From Bacteroidia bacterium (lineage in GTDB: Bacteria; Bacteroidota; Bacteroidia; J057), in NCBI GenBank assembly GCA_033391075.1, contig JAWPMV010000001.1, positions 124,001-188,000 of the forward strand: DNA of 64,000 nt, written 5' to 3'. The notes beneath the pieces were generated by a model. The model was not told where the DNA came from. It searched no databases and worked only from the letters and a program-made list of their open reading frames with translations. The position numbers and the translations under genes were made by a program. Positions 50,546 through 58,921 of the stretch are shown one piece after another; the first letter of the stretch is position 1; each line of letters begins with the position of its first letter.

Positions 50546-51267
50546 CAGTACTTCGATAACCAGGGAATATAGGCATGTATTTTTCCATAGCTTTCGATCT
50601 TTCTGCCTGCCCATCTCACAGCAAAGGTGAATAGGAGCAATACGGAAATGTACACAAACATCATGGTATTATGAGAAAGAAGCTTCGATAAGAGTTGGTC
50701 AGCTAGATAAAGGCCTGCCAAATTACTGACCCAGAAGAAAAAGAGATAGACAGGGGATTGGAGGTAAACCAGAAGATCGAGCATTTTTGGGCTGAACTGC
50801 AAAGGATAAGATTCTTCTTCCGCTAAATCCCGGTATTTCTCTAGTAAATGAGAACGCTCGGTAATTTTAAATCCTTCTCCTACAAATAATAGAAAGGCAA
50901 ATAGATAAATAAATTCCATCGGAGGGCTAATCGTAAAGAGCTTGAGAGGGATGCTCAGTGCCCAAAAGTAAATACAAAGCAAAAAGGCCACCGTCAGCAT
51001 AATGGGATAAAATTGCACCAAGGGGGCTTTTACATGCTGCTCCCAGGCTTTTTTTGGCCCTTCTTTTCTCATTTTGAAAAAGCATACAAAGGGACATAAG
51101 ATTGTATAGGCCCCTGAAATGAACAAAAGAAGATTAATGGATAATCTCACTCCGATTTCACGGTAAAATTCTGGAGCAAAATGTATGGGCAAATACAAAA
51201 GCCCATTAATAATCAGAAAGGGAAGTGTAAAGAGGATTGAGAGAAAGATGTATTTCAGGACTTTCAT
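50545..51267 (-). CDS. Membrane protein, paralog of the next gene
   Basis: The 240-residue protein starts at ATG 51267; a TTG at 51294 would lengthen it unsuitably. It has about five to six membrane helices, a conserved AWEQHVKAPLVQFYP segment near residue 90 and a C-terminal HAYIPW motif. The next gene (51331) shares the AWKQHI-PIKKFY segment and the ending HAFIPWDS. I recognise no family. They are tandem paralogs and may form a pair or a homo-oligomer. Confidence 0.75.
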   Translation of the reverse strand: MKVLKYIFLSILFTLPFLIINGLLYLPIHFAPEFYREIGVRLSINLLLFISGAYTILCPFVCFFKMRKEGPKKAWEQHVKAPLVQFYPIMLTVAFLLCIYFWALSIPLKLFTISPPMEFIYLFAFLLFVGEGFKITERSHLLEKYRDLAEEESYPLQFSPKMLDLLVYLQSPVYLFFFWVSNLAGLYLADQLLSKLLSHNTMMFVYISVLLLFTFAVRWAGRKIESYGKIHAYIPWLSKY

Positions 51268-51330
51268 TAATGGCGGCTTTCTTCTTTGTAACAAATTAGG
51301 AGGAAAACTAACCCCCTTGACAATTTTACC

Positions 51331-52056
51331 TTAGAAATTTGAATCCCAGGGAATAAATGCATGCATGCGGGCATGTGCCTCTATTTTTCTTGCAAATTTT
51401 TGGATATATATCATACAAAATATTAGATGAAAAAGGTATAAAAGCTGTAATAGATCACGAGACAGAAAAGGATTGAGCAAGGAATCTATCAGGTAAATTC
51501 CCCCAAACAAACTCCCCCAGAATAAAAACAGGAAACCCAGACTTTGGGCATATAAGAGCACTTTTAAACCAGTAATAGGTAATCGAATATAGGAAGCCTT
51601 TTGATCAGCTTGCTGAAGGTAGGCTTTGAAATCACTTTTCCGGTGGTCTGTTTTTACGATTTCTGCAGCAAAACCCAGGCAGGAAATGATGAAAAGGAGA
51701 AAAGGGGGGGGACTATTGTCCAGGAAATGTAGAAATGGCAAGTGAGTAAGCAACAGCCATATATAAAACATAAAGGCATAGGCAAGACTGGGCAGATAGA
51801 ATTTTTTTATAGGCATCCCTATATGCTGCTTCCAGGCTGTTTTAGGATCCTCTTTTTGCATTTTGAAGAAGAGGATAAAAGGAATTGCACAGGCATAAGC
51901 TCCCCATAAAAGACTGAGGATTGTCAGGACGGGTCTTAGTAGGTAGGCTCCCAGAAGATCATAAGCCATGACCTGAGGCAGGATCACCAAAATGGCAAAA
52001 CCATAGATGGGAATAGAAAATAGGAGCGAAAGAAAAATATTTTTAAGTAGCCTCAT
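51331..52056 (-). CDS. Membrane protein, tandem paralog
   Basis: This 241-residue protein has about five membrane helices. It matches its downstream neighbour at FKMQKEDPKTAWKQHIGMPIKKFY and at the C-terminal HARMHAFIPW, with a 63-base gap between them. Function unknown. It lies 55 bases downstream of an MscS-type channel gene on the same strand, which may be the first gene of the operon. Confidence 0.78.
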   Translation of the reverse strand: MRLLKNIFLSLLFSIPIYGFAILVILPQVMAYDLLGAYLLRPVLTILSLLWGAYACAIPFILFFKMQKEDPKTAWKQHIGMPIKKFYLPSLAYAFMFYIWLLLTHLPFLHFLDNSPPPFLLFIISCLGFAAEIVKTDHRKSDFKAYLQQADQKASYIRLPITGLKVLLYAQSLGFLFLFWGSLFGGIYLIDSLLNPFLSRDLLQLLYLFHLIFCMIYIQKFARKIEAHARMHAFIPWDSNF

Positions 52057-52111
52057 ATAGAATATGATCTACTGTTAGTTGCTTGATAGTAGAAGAATGT
52101 AACCGGAATGC

Positions 52112-53212
52112 TTATTCTTTCTTTTTGAGTTCCTCCATGCCTTTGTCCAGGCGTTCCTGAGTGGTTTTTTTTAGCTCTTCCACTAGATTGATCTGCTCGG
52201 TATAGGCCTTTTTGCTCTGCTGATCAGAGGCATCTTTGAGTTTTTGAGTAAGCTCAGTCAGCTTACTGTCGAGCACACTCATTCGTTGCTTTTGAAGTTC
52301 AACCGAACTAGCCTGCTCTGCCTTGTCAAACATAATTTCCTCCGGAGTCTCAACCTCAATTTCCGGTTCCAGATGTTTCTGTTGTTCAGGTATGAAGATC
52401 GTTTTGTTTACCTGTCGCTGGTTCATAAAACTGGGAGAAACGATCTCAATATCAGCTTCATGCAGTTTGTCGAGCATCATGGCATGAAGGCGGGATTTGG
52501 CTGTCAGGATGCGCTTGGTATCTGTGAGCATGCCATGAATCTTATAGACGATGGAAAAATCTCCCAATTCGGTGATATAAACAAAAGGCTCAGACAAGTC
52601 TGCCTCTTTTGCTGCTTCGATTAAAGCAGCTTCTATTTTTTTACGAGGGACGTCATAGCCCAAAGATGCAACCGCAGAAATGATGGTACCCGAATTCCGA
52701 ATTACCTTAACGGGATTATTAGCAAGAAATAGATTTGGGAGTGTTGTGAGGTCACGATCCTCCGTTTGCAACTCTATATGAAACAAGCCTCTATCCGATA
52801 TTCTTCCTGAATAATCTCCTATCCGTATAAAATCACCCGGTTCGCAACTATTGGTGATGCGATTCATGATCCCTGCCAAAGCATTTCCTAAAAAGGTAGT
52901 TGAAGCCAGAGCAAAAGTTGCCGAGAGTACAATGCCTAATAATTGTAAAACTTCCTTCTGTAACTCAGAGTCTAAAGGGGCAATAACGATGGAAATAAAT
53001 CCAAATAAGCCTAGTAAAAAAAGGATGATCTGCTTGATCAAAAGGCCATCTGAATGCCCTTTCATCTGCCTTCTAAGGATAAAATTGGCAATCGTATATA
53101 TAATGAGTACTCCAATAATGGTAAGAACAGTATCCTGAACCGGAGGCCAAAAATCTCTGAAAAATCTTACCAGAAATTCAGGAAAGACACTTTGGAGGAT
53201 GAAATGCGGCAT
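52112..53212 (-). CDS. MscS-family mechanosensitive channel
   Basis: The protein starts at ATG 53212 (366 residues); a TTG frame would add thirteen residues. Three membrane helices occupy about 20-40, 57-80 and 88-125, the last being the pore helix with glycine/alanine packing (ATFALASTTFLGNALAGIMN). The MscS beta domain with the GDFIRIGDYSGRI segment follows at about 130-195, then an alpha/beta vestibule and a Glu/Lys-rich coiled-coil tail (about 295-366). It releases solutes on hypo-osmotic shock. The long charged tail is an extension compared with E. coli MscS. Confidence 0.9.
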   Translation of the reverse strand: MPHFILQSVFPEFLVRFFRDFWPPVQDTVLTIIGVLIIYTIANFILRRQMKGHSDGLLIKQIILFLLGLFGFISIVIAPLDSELQKEVLQLLGIVLSATFALASTTFLGNALAGIMNRITNSCEPGDFIRIGDYSGRISDRGLFHIELQTEDRDLTTLPNLFLANNPVKVIRNSGTIISAVASLGYDVPRKKIEAALIEAAKEADLSEPFVYITELGDFSIVYKIHGMLTDTKRILTAKSRLHAMMLDKLHEADIEIVSPSFMNQRQVNKTIFIPEQQKHLEPEIEVETPEEIMFDKAEQASSVELQKQRMSVLDSKLTELTQKLKDASDQQSKKAYTEQINLVEELKKTTQERLDKGMEELKKKE

Positions 53213-53325
53213 AAATAGAAGTATATCTGTGTTTTCTATTCTTATTGGCAAATAAGTTCCTATAATCCATAAAAAATGGCAAATAAAAATATTTTCCTTT
53301 TCTTTGGGGGCTAGTTAACAGAGAA

Positions 53326-54078
53326 ATGAGGAAGATACTAGGTTATATTCTCACACCCATTCATATTTCGGCTTTTGCACTGGTTCTTTTTATTTTTCAT
53401 CCATTGCAATGGTTAGCCTTTAATCTCGGCGGCTATAAAGCCCATAAAATTGTAGTGGATTTTATGAACTTTTTTCTCATAAAATCCCTCTTGTTTTTAG
53501 GCATTAATCCCAAATTTGAGCTAAACCAGGAACTACCAGAAGGAAGACCGCTGATTGTTGTTGCCAACCATCAAAGCTTGTACGATATTCCTCCTTTCTT
53601 CTGGTATTTGAGAAAGCATCATATCAAGTTTATCTCCAAGATAGAGTTGGGCAAAGGCATCCCGAGTATTTCCTATAATCTTCGCCATGGAGGCAATGTC
53701 TTGATTGACAGAAAAGATCCCAAACAATCTCTGGCAGCTATTAGGGACTTTGCCAAATACATAGAAAAGAACAATTATGCTGCCGTCATATTTCCCGAGG
53801 GCACAAGAAGTAAAACAGGCCTGCCCAAGCGGTTTTCTCCTAATGGCCTCAAAATGTTGCTGAAATATGCTCCTTCAGCCATTATCCTACCTGTTACCGT
53901 CAATAACACCTACAAACTCACCGGCAAAGGCTACTATCCCATGCCTGCCTTTATAAAGCCGAGTTGGAAAGCGCACCCATACCTTGAGCCAAATGGCCGA
54001 AACGCAGATGATTTGATCCTGGAGATCGAAAGCTTAATTACAAAAGAGGTCGAGACCGATAAAATTGTGGTATCTTGA
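53326..54078 (+). CDS. plsC: PlsC-like 1-acylglycerol-3-phosphate acyltransferase
   Basis: This 250-residue protein has the acyltransferase motifs NHQSLYD (His and Asp of HX4D) and FPEGTRS near residues 82 and 160, and an N-terminal membrane anchor (about 10-30). It transfers an acyl chain to lysophosphatidic acid. The next gene, an acyl-ACP desaturase, is 32 bases downstream, so the two may couple unsaturated acyl supply with phospholipid synthesis. Confidence 0.9.
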   Translation: MRKILGYILTPIHISAFALVLFIFHPLQWLAFNLGGYKAHKIVVDFMNFFLIKSLLFLGINPKFELNQELPEGRPLIVVANHQSLYDIPPFFWYLRKHHIKFISKIELGKGIPSISYNLRHGGNVLIDRKDPKQSLAAIRDFAKYIEKNNYAAVIFPEGTRSKTGLPKRFSPNGLKMLLKYAPSAIILPVTVNNTYKLTGKGYYPMPAFIKPSWKAHPYLEPNGRNADDLILEIESLITKEVETDKIVVS

Positions 54079-54110
54079 CCGGCTATTTGACTATATAATC
54101 CTTTTCCTCA

Positions 54111-55088
54111 ATGATTTTAAAAAATATACGACTAGAAGTTATGGAGGCCATAGAGCCTTTTCTTGAGGGCTTCATGAAAAAATACCTGATTCCGATTGAG
54201 GAAAACTGGCAACCTTCAGATTTGTTGCCTGATTCTCGTAAAGAGAATTTCTTTTATAAACTCGAAGAACTTCGCGAACTGGCTCAGGAGCTGGATTCTG
54301 ATTTCTGGGTGGTGCTTGTCGGAGATACGATTACCGAAGAAGCCTTACCGACCTACGAATCCTGGTTGATGGATGTGGAGGGGATTAGTCAACAAAATGG
54401 AGGGACTGCCTGGTCCAAATGGGTAAGAGCCTGGACTGCGGAAGAAAATCGTCATGGAGATCTTCTCAACAAATATCTCTATTTGTCGGGGAAGGTGAAT
54501 ATGCGAGAAATGGAAACCTCTACTCAACATCTCATTGCGGATGGATTTGATATAGGTACAGATCAGGATCCATACAAGAATTTTATATATACCAGTTTTC
54601 AGGAATTGGCGACCAATATCTCCCACAGAAGAGTAGGGGCATTGGCTCATAAAAAGGGGAATGAACAATTGGCAAAAATGTGTGGAGTGATCGCAGCTGA
54701 TGAGCTGAGACATGCACGTGCCTACAAGCATTTTGTACAGAAAATTCTCGAATTTGATCCCAGCAATCTTATGCTGGCTTTCGAAGAAATGATGCGTCAT
54801 AAGATCGTTATGCCTGCTCACTTCCTTCGTGCTTCAGGAGATGCCATTGGGGGATTGTTTGAGCATTTCTCTCATGCAGCAGAGCGATTAGGGGTTTATA
54901 CTGCACAGGATTATGTATTTATTCTCCGTAATCTCCTGAAAGAGTGGGAAATTGATTCTGTTACGGATTTGAATGATCAGGCAGAAAGAGCGAGAGATTA
55001 TCTGATGAAATTGCCGGATCGTCTGGCAAGAGTAGCAGAGAGAATGAAAACCCCTGTAAAAGAATATGAATTCAGCTGGATAAGCTGA
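54111..55088 (+). CDS. Soluble acyl-ACP desaturase
   Basis: This 325-residue protein is of the plant-type stearoyl-ACP desaturase family. The two di-iron motifs are EENRHG (about residue 113) and DELRHA (about 198). It acts on an acyl-ACP, inserting a cis double bond with ferredoxin and O2. The position of the double bond is unknown. It follows the acyltransferase gene and is followed by a strong terminator. It is unrelated to the membrane desaturase at 25160. Confidence 0.92.
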   Translation: MILKNIRLEVMEAIEPFLEGFMKKYLIPIEENWQPSDLLPDSRKENFFYKLEELRELAQELDSDFWVVLVGDTITEEALPTYESWLMDVEGISQQNGGTAWSKWVRAWTAEENRHGDLLNKYLYLSGKVNMREMETSTQHLIADGFDIGTDQDPYKNFIYTSFQELATNISHRRVGALAHKKGNEQLAKMCGVIAADELRHARAYKHFVQKILEFDPSNLMLAFEEMMRHKIVMPAHFLRASGDAIGGLFEHFSHAAERLGVYTAQDYVFILRNLLKEWEIDSVTDLNDQAERARDYLMKLPDRLARVAERMKTPVKEYEFSWIS

Positions 55089-55116
55089 TCAAGATATGAA
55101 CTGCTATGAACGTGCA

Positions 55117-55152
55117 GAAGGCGACGAGTATTCTCGTCGCCTTCGCAATTTT
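55117..55152 (+). terminator. Strong rho-independent terminator
   Basis: GAAGGCGACGAG (55117-55128) and CTCGTCGCCTTC (55133-55144) pair over twelve perfect bases around a TATT loop, followed by GCAATTTTT. It ends the acyltransferase-desaturase operon. Confidence 0.88.
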
Positions 55153-55182
55153 TAGGGGGAGCGTTTAAGGTTTAAAACGAAT

Positions 55183-55275
55183 GTCATTGCGAGCCTGTAT
55201 TACAGGCGAAGCAATCCCCTTAACTATAAATGGTAATTTGATTGAAGGAGATTGCTTCACTTCGTTCGCAATGAC
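55183..55275. repeat. REP-like palindromic element
   Basis: GTCATTGC (55183-55190) pairs with GCAATGAC (55268-55275), and inner parts GAAGCAATC and GATTGCTTC also pair. The CATTGCGAG...CGCAATGAC pattern is a widely spread intergenic palindrome in bacteria, probably a REP- or MITE-like mobile repeat. It lies between a terminator and the penicillin-acylase gene. Confidence 0.65.
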
Positions 55276-55293
55276 AAGCGTGTTGGAGCTCTC

Positions 55294-57687
55294 CTAGGGT
55301 TTCAACACCAGTTTCTTCCCAATCTTTTTAATCTCATCTTTATTGGTCATCTGAAGTCGGAACTCACCTTTGGCAAACATCTCTGCCTGATCTCCATAGT
55401 GAGGACTCATGAAGTTTCCGGATTGTCCACTGGGTAGCACGCTTACCGAATGCTCCATATCTCCAAAATCGATGATCCTTCTTAAAGCTGGTCCTGCCTT
55501 TACCTCATAGATTCCTTCGGCATTAGGAATAGACATCTGATTATTGATTACCTCAGTTGCTCCTTTGATTGGCATTGGGCCTACATTAAAGGTCCCTCTC
55601 AAAGCCTCTACCTGTGCCAGTGGATGTGGATGTTCTATGCTATTTACCTTGCCCCATTTCCACTCATTGATATCTCCTCCTAATTGAGTTTCCAATTCCT
55701 GGATCGTCTGGCTAAAGGCTTCTTGAAAAATATCTTGTCTACTTTCAACCGCTTCTGTATCCTTTTTATCCCACCAGACACTTGTTTCATTCTGAACCAG
55801 GAAGGGAAGTGTACGTTTTATCATATGGGTCAGCAAAAAGGTATTGAAATCCTCTTCCCCCAATTCGTCTGCAAAGGTTTTCTCTGCGATGTGGAAGAGT
55901 AATTTTGTATAAATGGTGGGAGCAATATCATCGAGTTGATTATCGCCATCCCATTCCCCTAAAACAGTAACAGCCTGAGCTTCAAGATCAGTTTTGTCTT
56001 CTGAAAGTTGAGCAAGAACCGCTTGAGCCACCTTGGGCATAATGGGAGATTTTACATCTGTAATCATCTCCTGGGCTGCCTCCATATCCCATTTTTTATC
56101 GGTGGAAAGGATATCCACGATACGTTTTGCTCTGGCTTGAGGGATATAATAACCCGGATGCATGACGCCATTGTGGGTAGTGGGTTGATTATTGGCAGAG
56201 TAAACAAAGCCTGATGGCGGATTTTCGGATTGAGGATTGTCTTCAAATTCATAGTAGCCGTCAATTTCATCTTCTCCACTGGCTCCATCGAGGAAGAATT
56301 TTGAATTGGTATGCTCGGGTCTTTTGGGAAGTTTCGCCATTGCCCACCAGGCAATGTTACCATCTACATCTCCGTACATAACATTGAGTCCGGGAGCCGC
56401 GCCTGTTGCGATGCATGCCCTTACTTCCTCTAAGGTCTTTTTATGACTCATTCCATAGGCCAGTTCAAGATTGTTGGGAATAAATTCATTATACACCCAC
56501 CAGAAAGAAACCGGGTCTTCTGTCGTTTTGGAAATATCTTCGATTGCATCGTTTACCAGGGGACCATGGCGGGTGGTCTGAACGGTAAAAACGAGATCTT
56601 CTTCATCCAGAACTTTCACCCTTTCCTCCCGACTTTCCATTTCCTCCCAATGGTCATTTACATAGACCTGATTAGCGTTTTCTGGATTTATTTTCTCAAC
56701 ATAAAAATCGATATCATCATTTTCGAACATGGTCAATCCAATGGCATGATGTTCATTATGACCAATCACAGGAAAAGGAACACCTGCCAAATAGGAACCA
56801 TAGGATTTGAGTCCGGGAAACTCAATATGCGCCTCATACCAAACGGAAGGTTGTGCATAAGCGATATGGGTATCATTGGAAAACAGGACCTTGCCGTTTT
56901 TCGTTTTTGAAGGGCCAATCACCCAGCTATTACTTCCGATCCAGGGAGCGACAGGCATACTTTCAAATAATTCCTTTATTCCAAAAGCCTCTGCCATTTC
57001 CTCCTCCATTTCGGCTGCTTTATAATGAGGAATAACCTGAGCTGCGGGATTCCAGTGAACATCCAGGTCTGCGAGGTAAGCATCTCCGTATTTTTCCTTG
57101 ATCCGCATGACCAGAGGGTCTGTTCGAAATGCCTGAGCGAAACTAAAGGCCATATAGGCAAAAGTCGCATAGGTATCTTCAATGGTGAAATGGCGTACAG
57201 GTATACCCATGAGTTGGTACTCTACGGGAAGATTATCCTGATCTATGAAGGCATTGATTCCATCCAGATAGGCTTGAGCCGCAATCTTCATGGGATCGTC
57301 ATCTGCTTTTGCATGGAAAACCTTTGCGGCTCGCCTGGCACTTTCAAGCGTACCGATGGTCCGAAAGAAGCGATCCGTCTTGGCCATATCAGGCCCTAGT
57401 ATTTCTGCTAAATCCCCTCTGCCCACTCTGCGAATCATTTCCATCTGAAAAAGGCGGTCCTGTGCATGCACAAATCCCAGGGCAAATTGCGCATCCTTTT
57501 CCGTATCAGCATAAATGTGAGGAATTCCATAATCGTCGTAAAAAACTTCTACTTTCTTATCCAGTCCTTCAAGTTGAAGGCTCCCTTCATAATTGGGAGA
57601 AGTAGAACGCAATAAGAAATATCCACCTAATAAGAGTAGACCGACGACGAGTAAAAAAATAAGTAGTATAGTCCTAAGAGCTTTCAT
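55294..57687 (-). CDS. Penicillin-acylase-family (Ntn-hydrolase) protein
   Basis: The 797-residue precursor starts at ATG 57687 (TTG three codons earlier is also possible) and has a membrane or signal helix at about residues 6-27. Autocatalytic cleavage of the family occurs before a serine; here IGSNSWVIG gives Ser252 as the N-terminal nucleophile of the beta chain. The substrate may be a quorum-signal amide, a peptide or a beta-lactam side chain; family members are diverse. The alpha part contains YDDYGIPHIYADT and a LGFVHAQDRLFQME segment typical of the family. It is convergent with the REP-like element. Confidence 0.9.
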   Translation of the reverse strand: MKALRTILLIFLLVVGLLLLGGYFLLRSTSPNYEGSLQLEGLDKKVEVFYDDYGIPHIYADTEKDAQFALGFVHAQDRLFQMEMIRRVGRGDLAEILGPDMAKTDRFFRTIGTLESARRAAKVFHAKADDDPMKIAAQAYLDGINAFIDQDNLPVEYQLMGIPVRHFTIEDTYATFAYMAFSFAQAFRTDPLVMRIKEKYGDAYLADLDVHWNPAAQVIPHYKAAEMEEEMAEAFGIKELFESMPVAPWIGSNSWVIGPSKTKNGKVLFSNDTHIAYAQPSVWYEAHIEFPGLKSYGSYLAGVPFPVIGHNEHHAIGLTMFENDDIDFYVEKINPENANQVYVNDHWEEMESREERVKVLDEEDLVFTVQTTRHGPLVNDAIEDISKTTEDPVSFWWVYNEFIPNNLELAYGMSHKKTLEEVRACIATGAAPGLNVMYGDVDGNIAWWAMAKLPKRPEHTNSKFFLDGASGEDEIDGYYEFEDNPQSENPPSGFVYSANNQPTTHNGVMHPGYYIPQARAKRIVDILSTDKKWDMEAAQEMITDVKSPIMPKVAQAVLAQLSEDKTDLEAQAVTVLGEWDGDNQLDDIAPTIYTKLLFHIAEKTFADELGEEDFNTFLLTHMIKRTLPFLVQNETSVWWDKKDTEAVESRQDIFQEAFSQTIQELETQLGGDINEWKWGKVNSIEHPHPLAQVEALRGTFNVGPMPIKGATEVINNQMSIPNAEGIYEVKAGPALRRIIDFGDMEHSVSVLPSGQSGNFMSPHYGDQAEMFAKGEFRLQMTNKDEIKKIGKKLVLKP

Positions 57688-57829
57688 AGTCTGCAAGTTA
57701 TGAATTTAAAACTGGGTCTGCGAGGGCCGTTCATTTAATTGGGATAAGAAATTAGAAATATCAAGGAATCCTTATATTCGCTTTGAAATGAATGAAAAGG
57801 GGGGAGGCTAATCTTTAAATTTCGAATCC

Positions 57830-58861
57830 TTGCAAAAGACTGCATATTTTCTCATCAGCGCTATCGGGATTGTTCTCATCCTGATTTATGGGCAAAGCCT
57901 CCTGGTTCCCTTTGTCATGGGTTTGCTTTTTTGGTATATGATGCGGGGAATCAAGAAGTATTTGCATAAGATTCCTTTTGTGAAAAAGTACTTTCCCTCC
58001 TGGCTGGAAACTAGCCTGGCAACCCTGACAGTAGTGGTGGTGATCATGGTGATGTTTAACATCATTTCCGTTAATATCAAGACCCTTTCACAATCCTATG
58101 CTGACTATGAAGCCAATGTGGAGTCTGTATTGGACTTGCTAAATGAAAAATACGGCCTGGATATTTTAGAAAGTCTTAAGGGACAAACGCAGAACATCGA
58201 TTTTGGAGAAATCCTGGGTTCGATCCTGAGCTCGCTTTCAGATTTGATTGGCAATACTTTCATGATCCTGCTCTATGCGATCTTTATCTTACTGGAAGAA
58301 GCCCAGTTTGGAAAGAAAATCCGAGCAATCTTTACAGAAGAGGATCAGTACGATCGTTTCAATGAGGTTTTGGGGGAAATTGAGTCCTCGATTTCCCAAT
58401 ATTTTCGCCTGAAGACCATGGTTAGTCTGCTGACGGGAGTTTTATCCTATATAGCCTTAATGCTTATAGGTATTGATTCTCCGGCATTCTGGGCCTTTCT
58501 GATCTTCCTCCTAAATTATATTCCAACTATAGGTTCGCTAGTCGCCACGGGTTTCCCGGCCATATTTGCCCTTTTGCAATTTGGAGAGGCCTTGCCGGCG
58601 ATTTTGGTTTTGGGAATTGTAGGTACGATCCAGATTTTGGTAGGAAATTATATAGAACCTCGACTGATGGGGAGCTCGATGAATATCAGTCCTCTGGTTA
58701 CGATACTGGGACTGACGCTATGGGGAATGATTTGGGGAGTGATCGGGATGATTCTGAGTGTACCTATCACAGTTGTAATGATCCTTGTTTTCTCTCAATT
58801 TGAAAGTACTCGGCCTGTAGCGATTTTGCTCTCCGAAAATGGGAAGATCGGCAAGAAATAG
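57830..58861 (+). CDS. AI-2E-family transporter
   Basis: This 343-residue membrane protein has helices near residues 4-35, 60-85, about 140-160 and several from 195 to 330, in the pattern of the AI-2E/PerM family. The sequence FLLNYIPTIGSLVATGFPA is the family's typical loop. The start is TTG; an in-frame ATG upstream is blocked by TAA, and the next internal ATG is inside helix 1. Proposed roles include autoinducer export or Na+/H+ antiport, but most members are uncharacterised. Confidence 0.88.
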   Translation: MQKTAYFLISAIGIVLILIYGQSLLVPFVMGLLFWYMMRGIKKYLHKIPFVKKYFPSWLETSLATLTVVVVIMVMFNIISVNIKTLSQSYADYEANVESVLDLLNEKYGLDILESLKGQTQNIDFGEILGSILSSLSDLIGNTFMILLYAIFILLEEAQFGKKIRAIFTEEDQYDRFNEVLGEIESSISQYFRLKTMVSLLTGVLSYIALMLIGIDSPAFWAFLIFLLNYIPTIGSLVATGFPAIFALLQFGEALPAILVLGIVGTIQILVGNYIEPRLMGSSMNISPLVTILGLTLWGMIWGVIGMILSVPITVVMILVFSQFESTRPVAILLSENGKIGKK

Positions 58862-58864
58862 AAA

Positions 58865-58887
58865 GGCCGGTAGCAAAGCTACCAGCC
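58865..58887 (-). terminator. Terminator of ABC-M1 operon
   Basis: On the minus strand GGCTGGTAGC and GCTACCGGCC pair (with one U-G) around TTT and are followed by TTTCTATTTC. It ends the ABC-M1 transcript and lies between convergent genes. Confidence 0.75.
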
Positions 58888-58921
58888 TCATAACAAACGT
58901 CATTATGTTAGGAACTCGTTG

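Noticed and set aside
50400-50588. 62-codon minus-strand frame
   Set aside because: Overlaps the membrane-protein gene end and looks like translated repeat sequence.
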